DNA from: Chitinophaga rhizosphaerae | GTDB lineage: Bacteria > Bacteroidota > Bacteroidia > Chitinophagales > Chitinophagaceae | Direction: 5' to 3' | Length of the DNA: 64,000 nucleotides | Assembly: GCF_003958645.1 (NCBI RefSeq) | Contig: NZ_RXLO01000015.1 | Coordinates: 32,129-96,128 of the forward strand | Shown: piece by piece, positions 32,024-41,200 of the stretch | How the letters are laid out: every line of letters starts with the position of its first letter | Numbering within the stretch: position 1 is the stretch's first letter | Translations under genes and position numbers: made by a program | Notes under the pieces: model-generated | What the model saw: only the letters and a program-made list of their open reading frames with translations | What the model was told of the DNA's origin: nothing | Database searches by the model: none

Positions 32024-33037
32024 GTGAAAACACAACACCTTCGGCAGGACAAAACCTGTCTTAACTGCGGGCACGAAGTGCCGGACCGATTTTGTGGCCA
32101 TTGCGGCCAGGAAAACGTGGACACCAAGGAGTCTTTCGGGCACCTGGCCGGCCATTTTTTCCAGGACATCACGCACTATGATTCCAAACTCCTCCTCACG
32201 CTCAAATATCTCTTCTTTTACCCCGGAAAGGTAACGAAGGAATATATCGCGGGGAAGCGGCAGATGTTCGTGAACCCCATCCGCCTGTACGTTTTCACTT
32301 CGTTCGTGTTCTTCCTGCTCGCAGCGATGACTACCAGCCATCACGATCCCTACGCCCGGGAGAATTCGCTTGAAAAATCGACCCAGAAAGCCGTTTTCGG
32401 CGGACTGGTCAATACTGCGGAGAAGATACGCGGCAGGCTCGATTCCGGAAAAATTGCACCGGAAGACACGGCCAAAGCCATCGCCGACGCCAATGCGCTG
32501 GAGCTTATCGGGCAGGATTCGCTGGTGAATGCGGCGCATGTTTACGATTCCCTGCAAAACACCTTCCCCGGAGAACAACGCGATAACTGGGTCAAACGCA
32601 AAACTATCATCCGCTTTCTACAGCTGCGCGACAAATACGGCGCCAACGTGGGGTATGCCATCCAGGATAAATTCCTCCACAGCTATCCCAAACTGTTCTT
32701 CCTCCTGCTGCCGTTTTTCGCGCTGTTGCTGAGCTGGTTCTTCCGCCGGAAAGACCTCGTCTACGGCGATCATGCCATCTTCTCCATCCACATGCACACG
32801 GTCGTTTTCATGCTGGGGATCCTCGCCATGCTGATCGGGATGCCTTTCCACGGATTCGATTACTACGGATGGCTGGTGCTGCTCATCTTCATTTACCTCG
32901 TATTATCGCTGCGCAACACCTACCAGGTTTCCTTCGGTAAAGCGCTGGTCAAATCCATTGGTGTGCTGATAGCGTATGCTTTAGGCTCGGCGATTGTGTT
33001 ATTGTTATTCCTTTTCTTTATTTTAGCAATTACATAA
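32024..33037 (+). CDS. DUF3667 membrane protein, second tandem paralogue
   Basis: From the GTG at 32024 the protein has 337 residues and aligns start to start with its neighbour: 'VKTQHLRQDKTCLNCGHEVP' against 'MKTQHLRQEKSCLNCGHPVP'. The zinc-ribbon cysteines, 'FFQDITHYDSKLLLTLKYLF' and the C-terminal helices are kept, while the central region (about 105-215) has diverged most. Both copies thus seem intact and under selection. It is followed after 21 bases by the enoyl-CoA hydratase gene and may head an operon through carbonic anhydrase and the Ivy-like lipoprotein. Function unknown. Confidence 0.88.
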   Translation: MKTQHLRQDKTCLNCGHEVPDRFCGHCGQENVDTKESFGHLAGHFFQDITHYDSKLLLTLKYLFFYPGKVTKEYIAGKRQMFVNPIRLYVFTSFVFFLLAAMTTSHHDPYARENSLEKSTQKAVFGGLVNTAEKIRGRLDSGKIAPEDTAKAIADANALELIGQDSLVNAAHVYDSLQNTFPGEQRDNWVKRKTIIRFLQLRDKYGANVGYAIQDKFLHSYPKLFFLLLPFFALLLSWFFRRKDLVYGDHAIFSIHMHTVVFMLGILAMLIGMPFHGFDYYGWLVLLIFIYLVLSLRNTYQVSFGKALVKSIGVLIAYALGSAIVLLLFLFFILAIT

Positions 33038-33058
33038 TCAGCTCAAAATCATACACCA

Positions 33059-33838
33059 ATGTCCCCCGAATTCATCATCGTTTCGCCGCAGGAGCGGCCA
33101 CATATCGCGTACGTGCAACTGAACCGGCCGAAAGAACTGAACGCGCTCAACCTCCAGCTCATGCAGGAATTGCGCGATGCGCTCCAGCAGCTGGATGCCG
33201 ACGAAACCGTCCGCTGCATCGTGCTGGGCGGCAACGAAAAAGCCTTCGCAGCAGGGGCCGATATCAAACAGATGGCGGGCCGCACGGCGATCGATATGTA
33301 TAATGTGGACCAGTTCACCATCTGGGACGGCATCAAAAAAGTGCGCACGCCCATTATCGCCGCCGTCAGCGGTTTTGCACTGGGAGGCGGTTGCGAACTG
33401 GCCATGCTTTGCGATATGATCGTAGCCAGCGAATCGGCGAAATTCGGCCAGCCGGAAATCAAGATCGGCGTGATGCCCGGCGCCGGCGGCACACAGCGCC
33501 TCACCCGCGCCGTAGGCAAAGCGCTGGCGATGGAAATGGTTTTGACGGGAAAGTTCATTTCCGCAACGGAAGCCCTGCAAGCCGGCCTCATCAACCGCAT
33601 CGCACCGGTAGAACTATACCTGGAAGAAGCCTTCCGCCTCGCGGCCGAAGTGGCGAAGCAAAGTCCGCTGGCCGTGAAAATGGCCAAGGAATCCGTGCTC
33701 CGCGCGTTCGACAGCACCCTGGAAGAAGGCCTGCATTTCGAACGGAAGAATTTTTACCTCCTCTTCGCGTCGGACGACCAGAAAGAGGGCATGAAGGCTT
33801 TCATGGAAAAAAGAGAGCCCGTGTTCACAGGCAAATAA
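33059..33838 (+). CDS. Enoyl-CoA hydratase
   Basis: The protein has 259 residues of the crotonase family. The oxyanion-hole loops 'AFAAGADIKQM' and 'SGFALGGGCELAMLCDM' and both catalytic glutamates (Glu 113 in GGCELA, Glu 133 in GQPEIKIG) are present, which supports true hydratase activity rather than an isomerase or decarboxylase variant. It adds water to trans-2-enoyl-CoA in fatty-acid beta-oxidation. It is 21 bases after the DUF3667 gene and 20 bases before carbonic anhydrase; no other beta-oxidation gene is adjacent, though an acyl-CoA dehydrogenase lies at 49760. Confidence 0.95.
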   Translation: MSPEFIIVSPQERPHIAYVQLNRPKELNALNLQLMQELRDALQQLDADETVRCIVLGGNEKAFAAGADIKQMAGRTAIDMYNVDQFTIWDGIKKVRTPIIAAVSGFALGGGCELAMLCDMIVASESAKFGQPEIKIGVMPGAGGTQRLTRAVGKALAMEMVLTGKFISATEALQAGLINRIAPVELYLEEAFRLAAEVAKQSPLAVKMAKESVLRAFDSTLEEGLHFERKNFYLLFASDDQKEGMKAFMEKREPVFTGK

Positions 33839-33858
33839 CCATATAAAAACAAACGAGT

Positions 33859-34488
33859 ATGCAACCATTTGAAGAATTACTGAAAAACAACCGGGAATGG
33901 GCCGCGAAAATGGTGGAACAGGACAAGGATTTCTTCCGCCGCCTGCAAGACCAGCAAGCCCCCAAATTCCTCTGGATCGGTTGTTCCGACAGCCGCGTGC
34001 CCGCAGACCGGATCACCAACACCGAGCCGGGCGAGATCTTCGTGCACCGTAACGTGGCGAATATGGTCGTGCATACCGATATGAACCTGCTCACCGTGCT
34101 CGAATACGCCGTGAAAGTGCTGGAAGTGGAACACATCCTCGTGGTAGGCCACTACGGCTGCGGCGGGGTAAAAGCGGCCATGGGCAACCAGAACCTCGGC
34201 ATCATCAACCCCTGGCTGAAGCATATCAAAGACGTATACCGTTTTAATAAAGCCGAGATCGATTCGCTGGAAGGGATCGACCAGCAGGTAGACCGCCTCA
34301 TCGAACTGAATGTGAAAGAGCAGGTGATGAACCTCGCCAAAACGATCACCGTCCAGGAAGCGTGGCACAAACATAAAAGGCCTTACCTGCACGGTTGGGT
34401 GTATGGGTTGAAAGACGGCCTCATCAATCCCGTGTTCGACATGGACCCCGGCACGCATATTGATCCGCTGTACGAGTACAACCTCTAA
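33859..34488 (+). CDS. can: Beta-class carbonic anhydrase
   Basis: The protein has 209 residues. Zinc ligands Cys 42, His 98 and Cys 101 and the Asp 44-Arg 46 dyad are all in place ('WIGCSDSRVPAD' and 'VVGHYGCGGVKAAM'), with numbering equal to E. coli Can. It interconverts CO2 and bicarbonate in the cytoplasm, supplying carboxylases. It lies between the hydratase and Ivy-like genes with gaps of 20 and 10 bases. Confidence 0.96.
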   Translation: MQPFEELLKNNREWAAKMVEQDKDFFRRLQDQQAPKFLWIGCSDSRVPADRITNTEPGEIFVHRNVANMVVHTDMNLLTVLEYAVKVLEVEHILVVGHYGCGGVKAAMGNQNLGIINPWLKHIKDVYRFNKAEIDSLEGIDQQVDRLIELNVKEQVMNLAKTITVQEAWHKHKRPYLHGWVYGLKDGLINPVFDMDPGTHIDPLYEYNL

Positions 34489-34498
34489 AGCGCAGCAT

Positions 34499-35014
34499 AT
34501 GAAGTACGGATTCCTCCTGGCGGCAACCCTCGTGGCAGCCTGCCAGTCGCAACAACCGGAAGAAAGCGGGCCGCACACGCCCGATTCCGTGGTCATGACA
34601 CCCACCGATACGATGATCACCCTCACAGACACCGCTGTGATCCCCGCGCTGGTGGAGTCCTGGAAAGCGTTCGAGCAATACAACGGGAAATATGCGGCAG
34701 ACGTAAAGCTGCTCATGAAACAACCGTTGAAGGAGCGCCTGAAAGCCATGCTGGGAGCGGAAGAAAAGGATTTCGTAGTCCGCTACGGCACTGCGCCGCC
34801 CATCGAAGTCGAAAACGGCGTGCTGTTCAACGAAGGTTGCAAACCGCATAACTGTTCCGTTGAAGAAGCCGCGATCGCCATCGATATGAAGAAAGACGTG
34901 ATCTACATCGGCATCGCGCGGAACAAGGTAGTGAAGCTGTACGGGGAAAGAGGCGATTCCGCTTACCCGGAAAAGCTCCTGCAATGGATGATGAAATTCG
35001 AGTCAGTACCATAA
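34499..35014 (+). CDS. Ivy-like (inhibitor of vertebrate lysozyme) lipoprotein
   Basis: The start is the ATG at 34499, which gives a proper lipoprotein signal 'MKYGFLLAATLVAAC' (Cys 15) and 171 residues. After a Thr/Pro-rich spacer the domain contains 'VLFNEGCKPHNCSVEEAAIA', very close in form to the CKPHDC loop of the Ivy family, which plugs the lysozyme active site with its histidine between two disulfide-bonded cysteines. The following strand 'IAIDMKKDVIYIGIARN' also fits the fold. A surface or periplasmic lysozyme inhibitor is therefore likely; Ivy-fold proteins with other targets are the alternative. It is the last gene of its operon, followed by a strong terminator. Confidence 0.72.
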   Translation: MKYGFLLAATLVAACQSQQPEESGPHTPDSVVMTPTDTMITLTDTAVIPALVESWKAFEQYNGKYAADVKLLMKQPLKERLKAMLGAEEKDFVVRYGTAPPIEVENGVLFNEGCKPHNCSVEEAAIAIDMKKDVIYIGIARNKVVKLYGERGDSAYPEKLLQWMMKFESVP

Positions 35015-35017
35015 AAA

Positions 35018-35045
35018 AAGCCCGGTAACGTTCGTTACCGGGCTT
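35018..35045. terminator. Bidirectional terminator between the Ivy-like gene and tex
   Basis: AAGCCCGGTAAC (35018-35029) pairs perfectly with GTTACCGGGCTT (35034-35045) around GTTC. A run of A residues on the left gives a T tail for the minus strand (tex); the plus-strand tail is weaker. Confidence 0.8.
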
Positions 35046-35059
35046 GTATTTCGATGTAA

Positions 35060-37303
35060 TTACTTGAATTTGGTTTTCAGCGCCGCCAGTTTGGCCTGAA
35101 AATCGTTCAAAGGCTCTTCCTTCGCGGGTTTGCGTTGTTCACGGCGCTGTCCGCCGCCACCGCCCTGCTGGGGGGCGCTGCTGTCTTTCATCGACAGCGA
35201 GATGCGTTTACGCGCGATGTCTACCTCCAATACCGTCACCGTTACTTTCTGGTTGAGTTTCACGGCTTCGTTGGGGTTGCTGATGAACTTGTTGCTGAGG
35301 TGCGAAATATGCACGAGGCCGTCCTGTTTCACGCCGATGTCTACGAAGGCGCCGAAGGCGGTGATGTTGGTCACCACGCCGGGGAGCGTCATGCCGGGCT
35401 TCACGTCGTCCATCGATTTGATGCCTTCCGCGTATTCGAAGATGGCGATCTCGTCGCGCGGGTCGCGACTGGGCTTGGCGAGCTCCTTGAGGATGTCTTC
35501 CACGGTCAGCTGGCCAACTTCTTCGGTGATGAATTCCTTGATATTGATTTTCTTGCGGAGATCGTCTTTCCCGATCAGTTCCGCCACGGTGCATTGCTGT
35601 TTGGCGGCGATGGCTTCCACGAGGGCGTAGCGTTCGGGGTGAACGGCCGAGTTATCGAGCGGGTTGTCGCCGTTCTCGATGCGGAGGAAGCCGGCGCACT
35701 GTTCGAAGGCTTTGTCGCCCAGGCGGCTCACTTTTTTCAGTTCCTGCCGGTTTTTGAAAGCGCCGTTCTCTTTGCGGTATTTCACGATGTTTTCCGCCAG
35801 GGAGGGGCCGAGGCCGGAGATATAGGCGAGCAGGTGTTTGGACGCGGTATTGAGGTTTACGCCCACGTTGTTCACGCAGCTTACGACCACGCGGTCGAGG
35901 CTTTGTTTCAGGTGGCTCTGGTTTACGTCGTGCTGGTATTGCCCTACGCCGATGGCTTTCGGGTCGATCTTCACCAGTTCGGCGAGGGGATCGATGAGCC
36001 TGCGGCCGATGGATACGGCGCCGCGAACGGTAACGTCGTGGTCGGGGAATTCTTCACGGGCTACTTCGGAAGCGGAGTACACCGATGCGCCGCTTTCGTT
36101 TACCATGAATACGTTCACCTTTTTACCAAAATCGAGTTTTTTGATGAATTCTTCGGTTTCGCGGCCTGCGGTACCATTGCCAACGGCGATGGCGGCGGCG
36201 TCGTATTTCTTCACCCAGCTCTTCAGCAGCTGTTCGGCCGCTTCGGATTTGTAGTTCTTTTCGAGGGGGAAGATGACGTCGTTATCGAGGAGGTTGCCCT
36301 GGTTGTCGAGCGCAACGGTCTTGCAGCCGGTGCGGTACCCAGGGTCCACGGCGATCACGGCTTTGGGGCCGAGCGGCGCGGCGAGGAGCAATTGCCGGAG
36401 GTTTTCGGCGAATACCTCGATCGCTTCGGTGTCGGCCTTTTCCTTGGCGCCGGAGCGGGATTCGTTTTCCAGCGAGGGGCGGAGGAGGCGTTTGTACGCG
36501 TCGTCTGCCGCTTTGGCGACCTGCTGCGAAGCGGGGCCGTTGCCGGTCACGAATTGCTTGTGCACGATGCTTTTGGCCTCTTCTTCATCCGGCGCGATGT
36601 TGCCGAACAGGATACCTTCGGCCTCGGCGCGCAGGATGGCCAGCACACGGTGGGAGGGGATGGAGGTCAGTTCTTCGTTGAACTCGAAGTAGTCCTTGTA
36701 TTTCACGCCTTCCGTTTCCTTGCCTTCGATCACTTTGGAGCTGAACTTGGCCGTATGGGTGAAGAGCTTGCGGAGTTTGTCGCGCAGCTCTGCGTTTTCG
36801 TTGATCCTTTCTGCGATAATGTCCCGCGCGCCCTTGAGCGCCTCTTCCGTACTGGCTACCTGTTCGTTGAGGAAAGCTTTGGCGGCTTCGTCCACATCGC
36901 CGTCCTGCTGTAACAGGAGCGTTTCCGCGAGGGGTTCCAGCCCTTTCTCGATGGCCTGGGTGGCGCGGGTCTTGCGCTTGGGTTTATAAGGGAGATAGAT
37001 GTCTTCCAGCTCCGCGAGCATCCAGGTGGCATTGATCTTCTCCTCCAGTTCCGGCGTCAGTTTGCCCTGCTCGGCGATGGTCTTGAGAATGGTGGCCCGG
37101 CGGTCGTCCACTTCCTGGTAGCGTTTGCCAAGATCCTCTATCTTTCCGATCTGCACCTCGTCCAGACTGCCCGTCTGCTCTTTCCGGTAACGGCTGATGA
37201 AGGGAACGGTCGAGCCCTCTGAAAGAAGGAGCATGGTTTTCTCAGCCTGCCCCATCGAAATGTTCAGTTCGGCAGAAATGAGCGCCACGTGTTTCGGATT
37301 CAT
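35060..37303 (-). CDS. tex: Tex-family S1 RNA-binding transcription accessory protein
   Basis: The protein has 747 residues, standard for Tex. The order is an N-terminal helical Tex domain (about 1-190), the YqgF-like RNase H fold with 'VIAVDPGYRTGCKTVALDNQ' (about 325-455), helix-hairpin-helix motifs ('LLAYISGLGPSLAENIVKYR'), and a C-terminal S1 domain with 'GVVTNITAFGAFVDIGVKQD' and 'GLVHISHLSNKFI'. The end is Gly/Gln/Arg-rich. It binds RNA and is thought to act on transcription elongation. It is monocistronic, with its own promoter (37334-37363) and terminator. Confidence 0.96.
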   Translation of the reverse strand: MNPKHVALISAELNISMGQAEKTMLLLSEGSTVPFISRYRKEQTGSLDEVQIGKIEDLGKRYQEVDDRRATILKTIAEQGKLTPELEEKINATWMLAELEDIYLPYKPKRKTRATQAIEKGLEPLAETLLLQQDGDVDEAAKAFLNEQVASTEEALKGARDIIAERINENAELRDKLRKLFTHTAKFSSKVIEGKETEGVKYKDYFEFNEELTSIPSHRVLAILRAEAEGILFGNIAPDEEEAKSIVHKQFVTGNGPASQQVAKAADDAYKRLLRPSLENESRSGAKEKADTEAIEVFAENLRQLLLAAPLGPKAVIAVDPGYRTGCKTVALDNQGNLLDNDVIFPLEKNYKSEAAEQLLKSWVKKYDAAAIAVGNGTAGRETEEFIKKLDFGKKVNVFMVNESGASVYSASEVAREEFPDHDVTVRGAVSIGRRLIDPLAELVKIDPKAIGVGQYQHDVNQSHLKQSLDRVVVSCVNNVGVNLNTASKHLLAYISGLGPSLAENIVKYRKENGAFKNRQELKKVSRLGDKAFEQCAGFLRIENGDNPLDNSAVHPERYALVEAIAAKQQCTVAELIGKDDLRKKINIKEFITEEVGQLTVEDILKELAKPSRDPRDEIAIFEYAEGIKSMDDVKPGMTLPGVVTNITAFGAFVDIGVKQDGLVHISHLSNKFISNPNEAVKLNQKVTVTVLEVDIARKRISLSMKDSSAPQQGGGGGQRREQRKPAKEEPLNDFQAKLAALKTKFK

Positions 37304-37333
37304 ATCTTACGTTTTGTGATTTTTCTAAGGCCG

Positions 37334-37363
37334 CAAATCTAAAGAAATTGCCTGTTCAACCAA
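37334..37363 (-). promoter_or_regulatory. Promoter of tex
   Basis: Minus-strand TTG (37361-37363), a 19-base gap, then TAGATTTG (37334-37341), a full match to TAnnTTTG, 30 bases ahead of the ATG. Confidence 0.75.
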
Positions 37364-37461
37364 GAAAAAGAAATTAACACCACCGCCCCCCGCCAGCCCC
37401 CAAATCCGTATTTTCCATTATTTTTCCGTTTCTTAGCAGCGGAACATTCATATTTAAGATT

Positions 37462-38226
37462 ATGCAGCCGGACCAAGCTTTTAACAGATTATTGCAGATT
37501 ATGGACGACCTGCGGGAGAAATGCCCGTGGGACAGGAAGCAGACCATGCTGACATTGCGGCAGCTGTCTATCGAAGAACTGTATGAACTGGCCGATGCCA
37601 TTACCGACGAAGACTATAAAGGCATTCAGGAGGAATTGGGCGACCTGCTTCTCCATATCGTGTTTTACGCCAAAATCGGTGCCGAAAAGCAGCAATTCAA
37701 CATCACCGACGTCATCAACGGCGTTTGCGAGAAGCTCATCACCCGCCATCCGCATATTTACGGCGATGTGAAAGTGGAAAATGAGGACGAAGTGAAGCAG
37801 AACTGGGAAAAGCTGAAGATGCGGGAAGGGAAGGAATCCGTGCTCAGCGGCGTTCCCCGCAGCCTGCCCGCGCTCGTGAAGGCGATGCGGCTGCAGGACA
37901 AGGCCCGCCAGGTAGGTTTCGAATGGGAAAACCGCGAACAGGTTTGGGCGAAGGTGGAAGAAGAAACCGCCGAGCTCATGGAAACCGTGGCAGCCAACGA
38001 TAAAGACCGCATGGAAGCCGAATTCGGCGACCTGATGTTCGCCCTGGTCAATTATAGCCGCTTCCTGGGGATCGACGCCGAAAACGCCCTGGAGCGCACG
38101 AACAAGAAATTCATCCGCCGGTTCCGCGGCATGGAAGAAATGGCCGGCGCCCAGGGCCGGAAACTCACCGATATGGACCTCGCCGAAATGGACGGCCTCT
38201 GGAATAAAATCAAGGAAGGCGAATAA
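37462..38226 (+). CDS. mazG: Nucleoside triphosphate pyrophosphohydrolase MazG
   Basis: The protein has 254 residues with two MazG domains. The first has 'KCPWDRKQTMLTLRQLSIEE' and the metal-binding 'ELYELADAI...EELGDLLLHIVFYAKI' acidic cluster; the second is around 'EEETAELMETV' and 'AEFGDLMFALVNYSRFLG'. It hydrolyses aberrant or excess NTPs to NMP and pyrophosphate and limits ppGpp in E. coli. The downstream histidine-kinase gene starts 5 bases after its stop, so the two are probably co-transcribed. Confidence 0.95.
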   Translation: MQPDQAFNRLLQIMDDLREKCPWDRKQTMLTLRQLSIEELYELADAITDEDYKGIQEELGDLLLHIVFYAKIGAEKQQFNITDVINGVCEKLITRHPHIYGDVKVENEDEVKQNWEKLKMREGKESVLSGVPRSLPALVKAMRLQDKARQVGFEWENREQVWAKVEEETAELMETVAANDKDRMEAEFGDLMFALVNYSRFLGIDAENALERTNKKFIRRFRGMEEMAGAQGRKLTDMDLAEMDGLWNKIKEGE

Positions 38227-38231
38227 CAGAC

Positions 38232-41200
38232 ATGCTGGATATCAAGGAAATACGGCTATTCTTCCTGCGGAACGGCTACCTGCTCATCATCGCGGCCTGG
38301 CTGTTCACTTTCGCGTTCCTGTTCAATAACTACTGGAGCTACTATTCCTCCCCACACGGCGTCCAGCGCAGCCTGGAAAGCGATATCCGCAGTCGGCAGA
38401 CCGATTTCCGGGAACTGACGGCAGACACGGCCATCGTCAACAGCCTCTTCCGCGGCGATTACAGCCGCCAAACCCTCGAACAGACCTACAGCGAAAGCTA
38501 CCACCTGTTCGCCTACGACTCCGCCGACACGCGGATGCACCTCGTTTTCTGGAGCACCAACACCGTGGAGCCCCCCGCCCCCGAAGCCACCCGGCCCGGG
38601 GCGAGCTTCCGCAAAATGGCCAACGGCTGGTACGTAGTCCTCAACCACCGCGTAGCCCCGGGGAAATGGCTGGTAGGGCTGCTCCCCGTCAAAGAGGAAT
38701 ACGCCATCAACAACGATTACCTCGGCGCATCGTTCTACGGAAGGCCCGCCATCGGCCCGGAATATACCATCCAGCCCAAACCGCCCGGCCTTCCCGTGGC
38801 AGATATGGACAAGAACATCCTGTTCTTCCTCCATTACGACCCCAACAAATCGGAAGCCGCTCCCAGCCTGGCGAGCGTGCTGCTGCTCACATTGGGCGTC
38901 ATCTGCGTATTCATCTTCATCAATCTCTTCGCGTCCCTCATGGCGCGGAAACTCACGCCCATCTACGGGTTCCTGTTCCTGTTCGTGGTCGTGCTGTCGT
39001 TCCGGGTAATTACGTATCTATATCCCTTCCCGATAGACCTGGGCACGCTGAACCTCTTCCAGCCCACGATCTACGCGAAAGACGATGTGTTCAAATCCCT
39101 GGGCGACCTTTCCCTCAACGTATTGTTCACGTTCTGGCTCATCCTGTTCTTCCGCCAGCATGTGCGCACCATCCACCCGCCCGTACTTCGGAAAAAGTGG
39201 CAGGGATGGGTCATCATCGGGGCCGCGGGGCTGGGCATGTTCATCGCAGGGCAATTCCTGCTCGATCTCATCCGAAGCCTCGTGATCGACTCCAAGATAT
39301 CGTACGACGTCACCAACTTCTTTTCCCTCAACGAATACAGCGTGATCGGCAGTATGAGCCTCGGTTTCATCGCCATCAGCTTCCTGTTCTTCTCCCAGAT
39401 CGTCAACTACCTGCTCAACCAGCTCACCGATTTCCAGTATAAAACGAAATACATTTCCCTGGCGCTGGTGGGGCTCATCTGGCTCGCGTTCCGATACAAC
39501 CTGCCGGACTTCAGCGCGTCGGTAGTGCTGATGCTTTGGCTGCTGGCTTACGTGGCGATCCTCGACTGGCTGGAGAACCGCTTCAGCAACGCTTCTGCAT
39601 CGCTGCCGTTCATTATGTGGATGCTCATGATGACCGTCACCACTTCGGCGGTACTCGTTTACTATAACAACCAGAAAGAGCTGGGCACGCGCATGCGCGT
39701 CGCCGAAAACCTCTCCAAACAGCGCGATCCGTATATGGAAACGCTGCTCAACGACGCGGGCGACCGCCTCGCCAAAGACCCCGAAGCCCAGGCGTTCTTC
39801 CGCCAGCCCACCCGCGAAGGCCGCCGCAAACTGGATGCCTTGCTGCGCGAGAAATACTTCGCCCGGTATTTAAACCGTTTCAACGTTCTTTTCTATACCT
39901 ACGACGCCGAAGGCGAAATCCTCTACAACAACGAAGGCGTGCCGTTCAACGATCTGCAGAACCGTATCATGGGCAACACGCTGTCACATGTTTTGGGAGA
40001 AGACCTCTATTACGACGAGCGCAGCTTCCGCGATTACAGCTACATCGGGAAGAAAGAATATATCGGGGGAGACGGGCCGATGGGATACCTTTTCTTTGAA
40101 GTCCGCTCGGAGCCCGAGATCGCGCAGCAGGACAGGTTGTATCCCGAACTCCTCATCGACGGCAACCGCCTCGACGGGCAGGAGAATACCGACCAGTATT
40201 CCTGGGCGGTGTACGACAAAATGCTGCTGGTCACCAATCATGGCAGTTTCCCGTTCAAAACCCGTCTCGGTGCGGCGGAAACGCCCGTTACGGACGTGGC
40301 GTACGAGGATGACGACGGGTACTCGCTGCTGTATTACAAAGCGTCGAAAGACAAGCTGGTGATGGTGGTGAAGAAAACGCGGATATTCCTGGAATTCATC
40401 ACGCTGTTCGCTTATATGTTCTGCCTCTTTTTGCTGATCATAGCGATTTACAGCCTGGTGGATTTGCTGGTGAGGGCGCGGCTCCAGGTTTCCAACCTGC
40501 GGACGATGCTCAATTTCAGCATCCGGACCAAAGTGCAGACCACGATCATCTTCGCCGTGGCGTTTTCGTTCCTGGCGCTGGGGCTCGCTACCATCCTGTT
40601 TTTCATCAACCGGTACCGGGCGGAGAATGCGCAGAAGCTCAGCGAAACGGTACAGAGCATCGGGAAAGACATGGAGGAAGTGTTTTACAACCATCGTCAG
40701 TTCGACGAAATGGGCATGATCTACGATTCCATTTTCTCTTCCCGGTTATCGGTAGCCGTGGGGGATATTGCGCGGGAACATAATGTAGACATCAATATTT
40801 ACGATACCGGCGGCCGGCTCCAGCTCACTACGCAGCCGCTGATGATCGAGAAGGGGTTGTTGAGCCCGGGGATCAATCCCATGGCGTATTACGAGCTTGC
40901 GCAGCGCAACCGGATACAGTTCATCCAGGAAGAAAAGATCGGGCGGATGGGGTACATCAGCAGTTATGTGCCCATGCGCAGCCAGGGGGAAGTGTTCGCG
41001 TACCTGAACGTGCCCTACTTCGCCACGGAAAACGAATTGCGGCAGCAGATCTCCACCTTCCTGGTGGCGCTGATCACGATCAACGCATTCATCTTTTTGA
41101 TGGCAGGCATCCTCGTGCTGCTGATCTCCAATACCATCACCAAATCCTTCTCCCTCATCACCGAAAAACTGCGCAGCGTGAACCTCGGCCAGCACAACGA

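Noticed and set aside
35135..36913. 592-codon open frame on the plus strand
   Set aside because: It lies wholly antisense to tex, which has full domain support. Its sequence is rich in Phe, Val, Gly and His without any motif, the usual shadow of a GC-biased gene.
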